Shown one piece after another: positions 13,558 to 28,500 of a stretch of 64,000 nucleotides of DNA (position 1 is its first letter; each line of letters starts with the position of its first letter). The notes under the pieces were generated by a model, which did no database searches, was not told where the DNA came from, and worked only from the letters and a program-made list of their open reading frames with translations. This stretch comes from Monarcha castaneiventris obscurior (lineage: Eukaryota > Chordata > Aves > Passeriformes > Monarchidae). A program made the position numbers and the translations under genes. The stretch is taken from contig JAMPIT010000886.1 in NCBI GenBank assembly GCA_026261815.1, positions 20,628,001-20,692,000 of the forward strand, given 5' to 3'.

Positions 13558-16500
13558 GTAATAAATAGTATTTCTCTTTCACTGATGCTTAAGAAGAGTT
13601 TCTGTTCATTTGAGGAGAATCATTGTCCTTTTTATGTCCTGTATATTTGGTGCTTCTGTGGCTCTCACATGCCTTTTGTAGTAATACACAGTACAGTACT
13701 GTGTGATATGCTATGATACGGGGTTTTATTCTAGGATGAGCTGCCTTGCGTATGTGCCAGGAAAACCATGTAGACATCTAGGTTCTGTGTGTAAAGCATA
13801 GCAAAATAAATGCACCCTTTAATTTGCCTAACAGTAGACTAGCTTGTAGAGTTTTGTCCTTGTGTTAGTCTTATGAAATCATCTTTCCATTTTGAACCTG
13901 GTGCTGGAGTCAGAGCCTTAACGGGGTCAGAAATTGCCAAGGGGGGGATAGCTCAGTGAGCAGTGCAAGCCTTTTGTTGATGTAAATAGGAGAACCAGAA
14001 TTTGCCAAATAGATCAGTGATCAGAGTTGATGTAGTCAGATGACTGTATTTCTTATGTTTCCACATTAACTATGTGACTACACAGTCAAAGATTTTCTGC
14101 TTTTAGATCTATTTCTAAGCTTTGCTGAAGCTTTTATATTATAGGAGGTTTACCCATGTGGGTGTGCATTCAGGATTTTGTTGTAAAGTAGTGATACTAC
14201 ACTCTTTTAGAAAGAATCTTGCTGGAAGTTCTTAGATGTGTTTGTCTAAGGTTCAGGTATCAGATGGGGGAGGTAATGTCAGAAGTGCTGATGTAAGATC
14301 ACCTGTTAGTGAATAGAGCAAGCCAGCTGGTTGTATATGCTCATTATTCTGATGAACACAGATGTACAAAAGCCTCACGAGAGCATGCAGATAATTAGTC
14401 TAGGAGGAGTTTTTACTGTGGCGTGCTGGCATTAGACCTTGAACTGTACTGTATATAAAGGCTTAATTTCTGACTATGAATGAATTTGTATTTCAGAGCC
14501 TTAGGTTGAAACTCTAAAAATGCCAGTGGCTATACACAAACCCAGTTAGCAAGACACTAATGATTTTTGTGGTTAAATTGTAATGTCGAAAGGGTGGGAG
14601 AGACCTGGACTTCATATTGAAGATAGTAAGGATTTTTCAAAAGCAAAGAGGATAATCCTGTGAAGTTTCTCAAAAGCAGACTGATCCTGACCTGTTCTGG
14701 TTGTCTCTTGCAGGTTGTACTCGTGCTTGGCGAATGGCAGTGCAGATGAGTTCCAGCGAGGGGAGCAGCTCTTCCGGGTGAGGGCTGTCAAAGACCCTCT
14801 CCAGATAGGTAAGAGCAGTGCAGCTCCACGTCTCTAGATACTTCAGAGTCCCAAAACCATATCTGCAGTGGGGCAGCAGTGCTATGACCATGTCTCAAAA
14901 CAAGCTTTCTGGCATCCTAGCTGAAACTCCCTGCCAAGTGTATTCTTTGTAATGTCTTGAGCTAAATGCTGTGTTTTATTTTGGCCTCAATCAGCTCAGC
15001 TGTGAAATGGACTGAAAGGTCAGAAATGTTCTGATCCTTAAGCTGTCCTAGCATTTTGCAAAAAACTGTATAGGATACATTTGGGTTTGGAAGATGGGGT
15101 CTTTATAATAACTAAATTCCTCATTGCTGAAGAGAACTTTACTTTCTAATTGTCTGATCAAATGAATGCCTTGCCTAAAGTGCCTGTGTGGCACAGAGGA
15201 GGTTTGCCAGTTTTATTCTTGTAGCAAAAGAGTTGTATTAATAGTACAGTTATTCATGTAGTATTTTGGCAGACAGAAATCCTTCTTGTTGGACAGTGGG
15301 TTTTATAGCTTCTCCTACTGTCTTGGTCTTTTTATGCTTTTTGGCTATAGAAACTAATCTTATCTATACGAAGAATTGGACTCTGGATTTTTCATTAAAT
15401 CCTTTGAAGCGAAGAAGAATATTGAGATAGCTTTTTCAGTGACAGCTGTTTGACCAGAAGGCATTATGTGAAACAAATAATAGTGTGTCAAGGTGGGCTG
15501 TGTCAATCCCATGCGGATTTTTTTTCTGCAAGTGTAAGCTTCAGAATCAGAATATTATTTGGCATGTGGGAACTGAGCCTGGTTGTAATAAGAAAAATGA
15601 TAATATAAAAAACTGTATAATGTTAAGGAGGAAATTTAGGAAATTTCCTATATTTTCTTGTGATGAGGGGTAGAGACTTACGTGGTCTTGTTTAGTTACT
15701 AGAACCAGTAATACTTAACTCTCAGTGATGAGTGAAATGAATAAATTTAGGTAAAGAGCCCTGACAAAGGGAATAAAAGGGCCATGCACTATGAAGGTTT
15801 GGGGAGAACAAAAAGAAAAGGAGATAGCCTTTGAGATATGCAAACTGCAAGAGGCTGATGAGCTGCTGTCTGATAATAGGGTAAAGCTTCTGAAGGATCC
15901 TACTTAGTCCAGTATCTATTGTAATAGCAATAGCAGGCATTCTTGGGAATGGAAGTAAGGTGATTCCTCATACATAAGTCAGATTGAGTTAAAACTACCT
16001 TGCATAGTGTCAGTGTGTTGTCAGTGAGACCAGATAGTAATTTTGGAATGTCAACATTGATTTGGAAATTTTGCTAAATAGGATTAAACTGACTTTTGAG
16101 GGCATTCATAATCTCCCAAAGCCATGACTGAAATGCTGAGAGAGGCCTCTAAGGAATCTGGTAAACTTCAAGAAGCCAAATGTTTGAGAGAGAGAAAATG
16201 AGTTAAAAAGCAGCTTGCTGAAATTCAGTAATTCCTGGGACTTGTACAGTGGAAAAGGGCAAAATATTTAATAGACAGTAAAAGACTCTGGTCAGCACTT
16301 GTTTCAGTAATACATGGAAAAGGCAAGAAAGTGTAAAGCAATGTACATGAACAAAGGCTGGGAGTAGTAGTGCAAAACCTTCATTTGGGGGAGGAGAAGA
16401 GTAGGGAAAAAGAGGAGGTGGTGAGAAGTTAACTTCTCAAGTACACATAGAAGCAGCTGTGATTCTTGAGGAAGGATTATGTGTGTGGAAGGGAAGGAAG

Positions 16501-19500
16501 AAACTTTGTTTAAATAGTAAGGTTGCCTTGTCCTTAGAGGAACTGTATCTAATGGTGGGATTTTTTTTTTTTTCCTTGAATAGCATCAGAAGCTGGGCAG
16601 CACAGGTGGGGTGAATGTATTTTCAGTTGTCTACTCCAAATGATTTTAAGGTGTATAGTTGCACTGTTGAGTTTCATGCACTGACACATGGGAGAAGAAA
16701 CACAGGAAATGAAGCAGCCCTTGAGCAGGGAATCCTGGAGGTCTTCTCCAGCCTCAGAGATTCTACGATTCTTTGATTTTTCCTGGTAAAAGAAACCATT
16801 AATTATAATCCAGATTTCTTTCCTCATATAGTTTCCTGTGCCATCCTGCAAACAATTGTTCAGTACAGCAAGATTAGTGTTGCAAAAGAATTAACTGGGC
16901 AGTGCTGCTTGAATTAGCATTGTCAGTGTCAGACATGTTTGTCAAGCTACAGGTTGATTTGAAGCTTGTGATATGTCATGTTAAACTCCTTAAATTTTGA
17001 CTCTTTTTATATGTGTTCTTCCCTCATTACATTATCAGTTAATTGTCTTCATATACAAAGAAGAATGTTGTGGTAGGAGCTTGGTAAGAGCTTATAGCTG
17101 GGATCTTCTCTAATACCTTTGTATACTTCTTTTTTGCAGCGAAACAGAATTGCTGCAATTCCAACTTGTGAAATGCCTAATTTGCTGATGTGAAAACCAG
17201 AGCATTACTCTGAGATGCTTTTTGTATAACAGAAGGACTAGCTGAACTGTTTGGGTTGTATTATCCAAATGTGAAACATAAATTAGAACTGTATCTGGTA
17301 ATAAGCAGTGCAGTAATTTTGTGTGAATGCCTTCTTTTGTTTTTATTCTGTTCCAATTGCTAAAATGGCTGAAGAATTTGGGTGGCATTATGTGTACTAA
17401 TGAAAATAATCACATCAGGGAGAGGATTTGAATTGTGGTGAACAGGAGAAATAGAAAGGTTAAGCAAGGTAAGAGCAAATTTGTGTTGGTATGGGGATTG
17501 TATTTTGAGGAGGAAATGATGCCCAATATTTTAAATGGAATTAATTTAGTAGGTCACATGCACTCCTGAACACCATAATTTTTACAATCTCACAATGTCA
17601 TAATAAAGACTTAGTAGTGTGGATTTATAATCTACTTCCTTGCCCTCATGATGGAGAAACTATCACCTGTCCCAAGCCATGTTTTTTCACTTAAGGTAGG
17701 CTGTTGGACTGAAGTTTGGTTATGACTTTGATGCCCTTGGTGCTTTCTGTGCTTCATTAAAACTGAATTCCAGATGAGCAGAAAGGTTCTGAGGCTGATA
17801 CTCATTCCTGCAGAGGATGACTAGCTGCTGATAGGCACCTTAAAGACAGGTAGAAGATTCATGCTCCTGGTGGCCTTACCCTGATCATACGTGTCCCTCT
17901 GGATGAGCAATGTCTCCAGAGGGACATATACAGAGGAAGCTGCATTATGAGTACAACTCATATGCACTGTACGTGAGTTTGCGTGAAGCTAAGCCATCTT
18001 CAAGTCCTTTGTCATAATTTATGATCACTGATTAATGGGGCTGGATTCATTCAAGTGTTATTTCTGAAATTTCTCCTTTCCATTGGTTTTAGTCTAAGCA
18101 AGAGGGGTTCTTTTGTCTTCTGAGTTCATGATTTGTAAAAAAGGAATATTAACAAAATGCTGGGAGGTGCATAATTTAATTTATGACAAATGGGTAGTTT
18201 CTGAAGCCACAAAGTGAAAGTAAGTGTTCAGGTTGAAGTGTGGCTGTGAAATTGTGAAAATTGATTGACTTGGAAATAATTCTGAACAAGTCACCTAGCC
18301 TGTTCTGCACTGTTGCCAGAGTTAGCACAGAAGTTATGCCTAAAATGTGTATATATATCTAGTCTAACTTTGACCCTGTGAACAAAACCTGACACTTTGC
18401 AGGGATGACTTTATCCACTTTTGCTTTTCTCTGTTAAATAATAAGAGAAACCAATTAATGTATTAAAAGCTGCTATTTTGGAGTCTCTTGTAACATATTA
18501 TGCTTCTCTGCTAATATTCAGGCATAGTTGGTTGGGAAGAAAAAGGTGCTGGAGATTCGAGATCCATGTCCATCCTTACATGGATACTGTCGCCCGACAT
18601 ACTGTTTCAGTGTTTAAATGGCATATACCTGTATTTCTGTGCTGGCTGAACCTTTTTCCCAAATACCCAAAGAGTAACTTTGGACTTTTGAATTTGCCCA
18701 GGTTTCCACCTGAGTGCCACCGTGGTGCCCCCGCAGATGGTGCCCCCCAAGGGCGCGTACAACGTGGCGGTGATGTTCGACCGGTGCCGGATCACGTCGT
18801 GCAGCTGCACCTGCGGCGCCGGGGCCAAGTGGTGCGCTCACGTCGTGGCGCTCTGCCTCTTCCGCATCCACAATGTAGGCTCCAGCACAGCTCTGCTCTC
18901 CCCAGCTCTCTCCTCACTGCAGCTCTGTGCAGTGCACACTCTAGGAAATGGTTCTTGGCACTCCTTTTGGTTACAGGTTGTGCAAACGTGCGCTCGCAAA
19001 GTCAGTCTGCCGGCTGAATTGTCTGCAGACTGTCCTTTGGTAATGTGCAGATTGCTAAGGGTAGATACCGAGTGCTTTTTGGCCCCTTCCTGTTTCTCAT
19101 TCGAATGCTAAAATCACTCATCATTTCTTCATCTCTGAAAAGAGTGAAAGGTCACCAATAGTTAGTCTTTTAATAAAAGTCTTTGCAAGTACAGGATTTG
19201 AAAACTCACTGTTTCTGTTGTTTGGTCAGAGTGCAGAAAGAAAGTAATTTTGATCAGTGTTGGCCTTTATGCTTACCAGTTCATTTTAACACTTACTGGG
19301 GCAGATAAATGTCATTTTGACTTGAGGGTTTCAAGCAGTTTATGTTTTATTTGACTGCTTTTATTCTATGTGGCCTTCTATAGAGCAAAAAGTAGGCATT
19401 TTATATCCTGACCAACTTCGGTTGAAAATGTGTGGAATCAAGAGGAAATATACCAGTTGAGGGTTTGGTCTTGCATACAGTTTAATTCCTCTGCTTTGGG

Positions 19501-22500
19501 AAGCTGAGAAACACAAAGGATTAAGTTTTGATGATTGAAGGAAACAAGATTTTCTGCTGTCACAGAATGTTTTGCAGCTAGCATGCTTATGATCAACTCC
19601 AGATTGTTAAATAAGTGCTAATAACCTGCTGAAGCTTGTTAGTATTTCACAATGGACAAGTGTAATTGGCTTAAATACATACTCTTGTGAAATAATCAGA
19701 ATATTGGTCTACTTTCTGTACTTGGGACTGGAGACTTGGCCAAAAAGCGGGTTCTGCTTTGAATTCTTAGTTTGAGTTTTAAAAGGTGGATATGGAGAGT
19801 GAGGCTAGAAAACAAATTGTCCTGTATATTATTTACACTCAGGAAGTTTGGACACTGTGTAAGATAAAAATCATTGTTTTGCCTCCAATCCTTTCTCCAC
19901 TTGAAAAGTGATAGTGAAAGAATTTTTCTGTTTGTATAAAATGACTTCTGACACTAGCAAGTTACAAGCCAAGTTGTATTGTTCTGTGTAGACAAGACAA
20001 TATCTGAAGTATCTTTATTATCAAACTGCTCTTGATTGTGTACTGGTTAAATTTTAAGTAGGACATTTTTGTTATGTAGGGTGAAAAAGGTTAAGAAGCT
20101 AGTGGTGACTTTTTATAATCTAGTTTGTTATAAGATGTGGAAAGAGATTTTAAGACTGAATTAAGAAACTCTAATGAGATAAATGAGATGATTGTGATTC
20201 TGTGAAACAGAGCTGGTTGGTTTGCCAGAAGCTTAAGGGATAATGTCCTATTTTAGAGGTTTGTTTGTGAAATCTGTGCCAGTATTTGTGCAATTTCTAG
20301 CAACAACAGATCTTAAGCACAGCTGTTAAAGCAGTTTCCTTGAAAAAAACTTAAAACCAGTTTTTATAAAGCCTAGACAGCTTATTTACATCTTATCTGC
20401 AACACACTATGTAATTTCAGGGAAAAAAAAATTGGCCATCAAGACCAAGCATGATATACATCAGCATAGCAAGTGTTTGTGACACTTCATCCATTTGGTG
20501 GACACAGCTTCCTTCATTAATGGCAGTTTGTCTCTCCTTTTCTTTCTTCAGGCATCTGCAGTGTGCTTACGAGCACCTGTTTCTGAGTCTTTGTCTCGGT
20601 TACAAAGAGACCAGTTGCAAAAATTTGCTCAGTACCTAATCAGTGAACTTCCACAACAGGTAAGTGGGGACCATCATCGGACTAATGACTTGTTAAATTC
20701 AGTTATCTTTATTCTGGGTCAATTTATATGATGCCTTTTGTTGCAAGATAACCAGTTATTGCTATTCAGTTGTGAGCTGCTGGGAAGGCATTCAGTTCTT
20801 GCTCTTTTCAGGTTTGCTGTTCTATTATTCAACAATTGTCTATTGCCAAGTAAAAGATTAGAAGTTTCTTAAAAGGAGAAAGAAGAGTGGTGGCTATTCA
20901 TACCAGCATGAATATAGGCTGAGCTCATGAAAGGTCAAACACAGTAAATAAGTGCATGATTGTTGAAAACTTAGGTCAACCCAGATCAGCTTGTTTCTTT
21001 TTTGTGTGTTTGGTTAGCTAAAGTGGAGAGAACTACCCAGGTAAAGTATTGTATGTGCCTTAAGTGGGTACTTGCTAATGCACCTAACTGGTAACCTTTG
21101 GACTTGCCCCGGTGTTGCGCCTTGGGGATTCATAAGAACCATTTAAAGTAATAGATGTGACATTTTTTAGTCAGAAGCAAAGTCCGCTCTCTTATTCCTT
21201 AAATATCTGTGTTGTTCAAGGTCAGGTCATTTATATCATCTGCCTAAAGTGTTTGCACAAAATACATAAGAACACCCAAGTGATTGTGAAATGACTGCTT
21301 TAAAAATATAAGGGCTTGGCAACTCTTTTATTCTGGTTTGACTAAAGGAGATTAAGAAAAACTGACCTGCATGGGTATCTGTCACATTTCAGCAGTGCAT
21401 TCGTAATGCACTCCTCTTAAGTAGGAGTTAGATTACTGGCAGCATGTGCCTAAAATTCATACTGTGGTGGTGTGCTTGGGACACTGAGATATTTTATTGC
21501 TAAAATGTCCTCTAAATTTCCTACAGAAATACTAATCCTCTTATGAGAGGAAATAGAGGAATGCTATAATATGAAAGTGATATAGAAATACTGCTTTTTT
21601 GTTGCTGAGAGGTGAGCACCAGTAGTGTATGCTTCTTGCTGCATTACATAACAGGCAAAGCTTTTTTCTCTCCTCAGACTGAGCTTTATGGCACAGTCTG
21701 GTGCTTAGTAGGGGAGGGCTTTGAAAGGCTAGTAGTGGTGGTAGTTGTTTCCTGAATGGCATGTGGGTTGTTTGCTTTTAGATATTCTGTCTGCTCCTTT
21801 CTGCAAGGTTTATTTCTCCTTTGGTCACGTGTACCAGCTGTGCACCAGGAACATCTGGATTAATTCATTATTACTATTTTGATAGATAATCTGATGATTG
21901 CTGCCCAACAGAAAAGTTCAGGGTTTATTGGGAGATATGTCTTAACCTATGTTGTGTCATTTCTTTGAAATGGGCAAGTCACATGCCAAACTCATTCAAC
22001 AGTCTTATTCCTGGTCTTGAAGATTTCTGGGTGGAGATAGATACTCTAATTCCTTGGGACCCCATATTTTAACTGCATGATGTAGAATTACAGCAGGCTG
22101 TATGCATGATTCTATTTTATCCGTATTTCCAGTTTGTGAATGACATGGTACAGTAATATAATGCTGGATTGCTTTCAAGTGTAAGGGCATGATGGTCTAT
22201 AGGAATGCAGTTAGATGTTTTTCAGAAACTCTGTAGAAAGTGTTTTCTATATTTATGAAAATGATGGAAAAGCAGCTGGAATTCATTACCTAGTTCTTTG
22301 CCCAAGAGCTGTTTCCCAAAATGAAGCCAGTACTCCTATTCCAATTAAACATGAATATCTTAGGAAAAAAAGCCTGAAGGAGAGTCACTGCAGGTGCCTG
22401 GTACTTTACTTCAACCTTAAGGTGTGACACTGCTGAGACCTGTGAATTTTCTTAAAATATGTAGTAGTGGAAAAAAGGTACAAAATAGCTTAATGCTGAA

Positions 22501-25500
22501 TTTGTTTCTTCAGGTGATTGAAATGCAAAACATCCTTTTGAATAATTTTTTTCTTTCATCTGTTTGAGATGTATCTGTATTATTTGCAAATATAGGTGTC
22601 CTGAATGTGCCTTGCTTTACAGTAAGAGTGATCTTTTACCTCAGCTGTTGTACAGAGAGAGGTGGAGGATATCAGATATTCTGTTGCAAGTCATTTAAAT
22701 CCTCATTATGTGGATTAACAATTTGCCTGTTCTGTGCGTACTAAAGGCTAAATGGATCCACACTTTCAGCCCAGACTTAGTTTGGGGAAAAAACTCTTTC
22801 TGCTGTGCATTTTTCTTTCAAAAATAGCATGTTAAGAGTATATCTACGTAGGATTTTACAATTGAGTGTGAACCTTCTCTGCTTATGCTCTGAGCTGGTC
22901 CAGAAGCTATGATTAGTTTAGTTCTGAAATCACATTCATTTACTACTGAATCCCTTTGCTAACTGGATGGTAAATAAATTAAAGTCTGCCCCCAAAATTA
23001 TGTGTTGATGTATTTTATAGTTTGCTGCCCTTCTCTCATTTGCTTGGGTTTTAGAGAAATGATTTAGGAACAAGAAGTAAAGGTCTTTCAAAGTGCAGGA
23101 AAATGGTGACCTTGATAGCAGTGACTTCCCTAACTCTCAAAATTAGTTGCAGTATAACTGTCTGTGGGCTCCTAGTTCTCAAGAAATGAGAAGGGAGCTA
23201 ATAAACTGTGATGCTTTTGTTTACATCTTAGGGTGTGACTGCAGAAAGTGAGCCGTGCGTGGGCTGTGAGAGAGGTGTGACATCTTGTGGCCATTGTGTG
23301 ATCTTTAGCACCCTCTGTCGTCCTTTTGAAAGCGTAGTTCTGTGTATTCCATACTCCTGAAATTACCAGAGCGCTTCAGTCACGATCTTTTGCTGGGTAT
23401 AGCAGGATAAGAAATATTGTGTATATTGAAAGTTTGCTTCATGTTTTCAGATTCTTCCAACAGCTCAGCGTTTGCTGGATGAGTTATTATCTTCTCAGTC
23501 TACTGCCATCAACACAGTGTGTGGAGCCCCAGGTAATTTTAATGTATCTTATTTCAGTAATTTGTATCACAGATAGGAAGAGGTTGTATTTCCGTAGCTT
23601 CAGATTTCCGAACTGGTTCGTTAACCTGTAGCATGGATTGCAGATAGAAATCAAGGAAAAGGGATGAGTCTCAGCACTTAGGTGTGTATGTGGCACAACA
23701 GGCACCTCAGAGTGCTTGCAGAGGAAGAGAGTATGAGGCACTTTCTAACAAAGTGTTTTTCTTTTTAATTTGGTATTAAATATAGACTCCTGGAAATGTT
23801 GATTGAAGGGAACCTCTCCCAAGTTCCTGCTTAAAACAGGACTGTTGGCAACACTCGACTGGGTTAGCTGTGACTTGGGGTAGCTTACCTAAGTGTTGGT
23901 TACCAAAGATGTTGGAGCATTTTAACTGGTACAAGCTTGTGCCTCCTATTTTAATACTGCATTACCCTTCTGGTCAAGAAGAAGCTGCTAATTTAGTGTT
24001 GTCAATGTTGAAGGTAATGTTATGGTAGCGTTTTTAGATAATTCTGAATAGCGTGTTCAATAATGGGTGAAATAACTTGGATAGCACTGCCTGTGTACTC
24101 CCTATTAACTCTGTGGTTGGGCACGTAGAGTAAGGTATCTTCAAAGCTTGCAGTCTGTAAATGTGTTTTACTTTTGTAAGATCCCACTGCTGGACCCTCT
24201 GCATCAGATCAAAGCACCTGGTACTTAGATGAATCTACTCTCAGTGACAATATAAAGAAAACCCTTCATAAATTCTGTGGACCCTCTCCTGTTGTTTTCA
24301 GGTAAACTGTTTCCCATTGAAGGGAAAATGTGATGTTCGTGTGATCCGTAAATTCATTCACCATATAGCCTGTATGCCTTGGACTGAAGGATGCTCAGTT
24401 TCATTGTCACTCTTCTGGACTGTATTTTTGCATAGGTTGTCCAGTGTTACTTCAGTGGAGCAGACTATATTTGTACAATATTTTGTTCGTGTGGTGTTCT
24501 TGAGCTCATTATGCATCCTGTCTGTTAGGTTACTCATGTCTGTGCCATTGAAGGGCAAATGTATTTCTGGATGTAGACTGTACTCAGGATTTCGTATGAC
24601 TGTGCTTGATTTAATTTTTTCTCATCCTTACTCTTCTGCTTTATGTACAGTGATGTGAACTCAATGTATCTGTCTTCCACTGAGCCACCAGCTGCTGCTG
24701 AGTGGGCTTGTCTTCTGCGTCCCCTGCGAGGGAGAGAACCCGAAGGAATCTGGAACTTGCTTTCCATTGTGCGGGAGATGTTTAAGAGGCGGGATAGCAA
24801 TGCAGCTCCTTTGCTGGAGATTCTGACTGACCAGTGTCTCAACTATGAGCAGGTATCTCTTTGCTTGGAGTGGGGGGATGTTCTGGGGAACCAGGCAGAG
24901 CCTGGAACTGGTGCTTTGTGTCTATACAGTCCATGGCTGAATACAATTATTTTAATAGCCTATGTGTGTTACCGGCATGTGCTTCTTCACACTAAAAGGA
25001 TGTTAGAGTTTGCTCTTGTTCTTACATAGTGATGTCCTGGTAACACTATGTTCCCCAAATGCCTCAGTTCTTCTAACATGTTTGTGTACAGTCTTGATTT
25101 CTTTTGTTCAGCATACTTGATTTGATTTCTTCCCACTCAAGATGATTTATTTTACTGTTGTTTTGTTTCTGTTTTTTTTAAACAAAGCACATCACGAGCT
25201 GTCATTTTGATAAAAACTAAATATATATATTGTGTGGTAGAATCTCAGATTCTTTTATCTTTATGGAAGATACCTTTTGGTGGATTGAAGTAGTACTTTT
25301 TTATTTTGTTAAAATAATATTAGAAAAAAATTAGAAAAGAAGGTTTCCTTTGACTTCAGTCTGTAATACAAATTGTGGTGTAAGTTTCCTTATTGCTCCA
25401 TCCCATACCTCGACTTTGAGCTGGGGAAAGGAAACGCTTCATTTATCACATTTGTTCACTTTTTCTCTCCAAGTATGAAGGCCTCTCAGAAGTGAATGTC

Positions 25501-28500
25501 CTGTGAGTGTTTTGTTCTTTGGGCCTGTGCCTTCTAACCAGAGAAATTTTGAGAGGCCCTTAGTTCTCACAAACTAATACTGTTTTAATGGTCATAATTA
25601 TTTTGGAGTCAAATGAAAAGCTGGTATTAACTACAGATCCTGTTTCCTTGGAATTGTGAGATGAAGTGAGAGCAGGGGATGAGATGCTGGCCATAACACA
25701 GCTCCACTGACCTTTTTGTTCTGCAGATAACCGGCTGGTGGTACAGTGTGCGAACATCTGCATCACACAGCAGCGCTAGTGGGCACACAGGACGCAGCAA
25801 TGGCCAGTCAGAAGTAGCTGCTCATGCTTGTGCAAGCATGTGTGATGAGATGGTGGTTCTTTGGAGGCTGGCTGTCCTCGACCCAACTATTAGTCCACAG
25901 AGGTGAGCTGCAGAATCAGTTCCTGTCTCTCTTTAATTCCTGTGGTACTCAACACACTAAACACAAGATCTCTTGTGTTTGTATCATTACCTCATTACCT
26001 GTTCAACCATTAGTCCTTCTGGACTATGTAAGATTCAAAGTACTGTAATTACTTTAATTGCTGTTGCTGCTTACATTTAGCAACATCAGCTAGTGTGACT
26101 AATTTGTTTTCTGAGAGTCCTTTCTTACATATGGGTGTAATTCTGCATTTTAGTGTCCCAGTGGAGAACATTTCTTTGAATGATAGCACCAGCTACCAAT
26201 TAATTTGAAAGGTTTCTATATTTAACCATTCAGCACTTTAATGGAATTCTGTTTAGCCCAGTAATTCACTATTGTGTATTTCAAGATGAACCAGTTCTTA
26301 CTTTTTGTGCTCTTAAGGAGTGTGTTCTCTGCAGTGTATTGGTAAATATTGTCATCAGTGTATGATTTTCAGTCAGTGTTTTCAATTGTCTGAGAAAAAA
26401 CTGTGTTGCTTCTGCAGATTTCTAAACCATATTGTGTGTTGGTAAGTCACTGGCATCTTTATTTAGCACCATCTTTATTTAGCAGCAGTTGAGTAGCAGA
26501 GGAGGTACTGAGAGCTCCTGTTGAGATACTGTGGTTGACATCATAATAGTTTGTTTTGTACATCTTGTCTACAAAGTGTGGTGTGTAAAATGTATTGGGT
26601 AAGTTTAATGTGCTATAAATTCTCAGAAGTTTCTCAGAACAAATGAAAACAGGATGGTATTTTCAGAACAACTACACATTAACAGGATTTGCTTTCTCTG
26701 AATTGTTGTGTAACATTAATAAAATGCCCTATGTAAGGTACATCAGGGACCCTAAAATGGATGCAGTTTCTGTCTTGTACAGTTTATAATATGAAGTAGC
26801 TAAATATAGGAGTTGAAGACAAAAACTGTTCGAAACTGGGAATCAGGCTTAAAATAAACACAAACATCAATCAAATCACATAGAAAAAGCATAAAATATT
26901 TTGGCCATTAATAACGTATGAAGTTGTGCTATGTATATTCACATTTGAGTTATTTGATGCAGTTCAAATTTGCTCAGATCTCCTACTTGAGCTAGTGAAT
27001 AATTGAAATGCTCCTGCTTGATTACCTATTCTCTTGGTGATTGAATAGTCTCCAAGGACCCTCTTCTACTCATGCTTCCATTCTTTACAGTGAATCATAA
27101 GGAGACTTCACAGACTCTCACCCTTATGTTACCTTTCCTGAGTAGTTCCTGCTCCTTTTTTCCTTCTGAAAATCTTCTCCTTGATTAAGCCCTACCAGTC
27201 TGCTTCCTTGTTAATTAATTTCTTGAGTGGACAAATATAAGTAGTCCATTTTGTTTAGTCCCTTTTGTCCTAATATCCTTTGCACCTAAATTGGGTCACC
27301 TCAATTTTTATTTTGTTTTCTTGTTCTTTTACTTTTGATAGGAAATCTGGTAGGATTGAAGTGTTGGGATTGTACATCAGATATCTGAAATGTGTGGCAG
27401 AAACAGGATGGCAGCTGATTGAGACATATGGTGCAATTTCTAGAAACGTCTTTTTCTCTTGAATTAGATCACCATTTAGATTATTTTGCTCCTGTGCCTA
27501 GGCCCTATGTGAGATTTGGAGCTGGGAAATGCAGAACTGTTTTGTTCTTCCCATAGTAATATGGGGGCATGGGACTAATTGTGTAATAAAAGTCTATATG
27601 GCCCTACCAGCTTGCTGCTTCTTCAAAGTTATTTGAATATCAGTTGTTGCTGTCCCTATGGTTTCCAACAGTTTATTCTCCTGAGGACAGCCTGCTAAAG
27701 CTTAAATTAAATTGCTGGCCTCTATATAGGCGCATTAGGGTAAAGAGGTAAGTACCTGGGAGGCACTTAAGTGGTCCTGTCATTGTGCTTCCCAGGGTAG
27801 GCTATTTAGCTTGTACTTGTGAATGTCTTAACTGGAGTTATTCACAGGGCTGTTTCACAGCTGCTGCAAACTGTTTTATGAGTGTTTTCAGGGGCAGTTC
27901 CCCATGGTACTCACTGGTCTGAGACTGCTGAGACTCAAATCACTAACACCTTATTTAGGGCAGATAAGCAAACAGGGCAGACAGTGTTTTATTTTAAACC
28001 TCTGGGTTGTATTGTGCTTTCATGTTGATGGTGTTCACATTTTGTTTCTGTGTCATGAACCTGTCTAGAACTTAGCTGTTAATATACCTGGGTTTTTTTC
28101 AGCCCGTCTTCTTACTAATGCTGTTTATACTTAATTCAGCAGATGATGTTGCTGGCCAAAGGAAGGCAGTGTCCTGTGGGTTAAGTAGAAATTCGTTGCA
28201 GGTGCTTTTTTTGTCTGCTTCCTAACCTGTCCTCTCTCTTCTCTTAGGCGCAGGGATCTTTGCTCACAGCTCAGACAGTGGCAGCTGAAAGTCATAGATA
28301 ACGTTAAGAGGGGGCAGCACAAGAAATCACTGGAGAAGCTCTTCCAAGGTTTCAAGCCAGCTGTAGAAGCCTGTTACTTCAACTGGGAGGAAGCTTATCC
28401 CATTCCTGGGATTACATACAGCAGCACTGACAAGAAGAACTCGTTCTGTTGGGTGAAGGCCATCCAGCAGAGGAGCTGCCGGTTGCAGTGTGTAGAAAGT

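Larger units (their letters stand above)
14809..18701 (+). other. ZSWIM8: ZSWIM8 intron 3
   Basis: A 3.9-kb AT-rich intron. It holds a 13-nt T tract at 16561-16573, a short CR1-like 3' end near 16720-16780 and a 12-bp inverted repeat at 17892-17926 (listed separately). Nothing coding is recognised. Confidence 0.8.

Noticed and set aside
24853..25726. U12-type intron suggested by the donor gtatctcttt of ZSWIM8 exon 8
   Set aside because: No TCCTTAAC-like branch point lies in the last 40 nt before exon 9, and a normal pyrimidine tract with CAG is present; a U2 intron is simpler.
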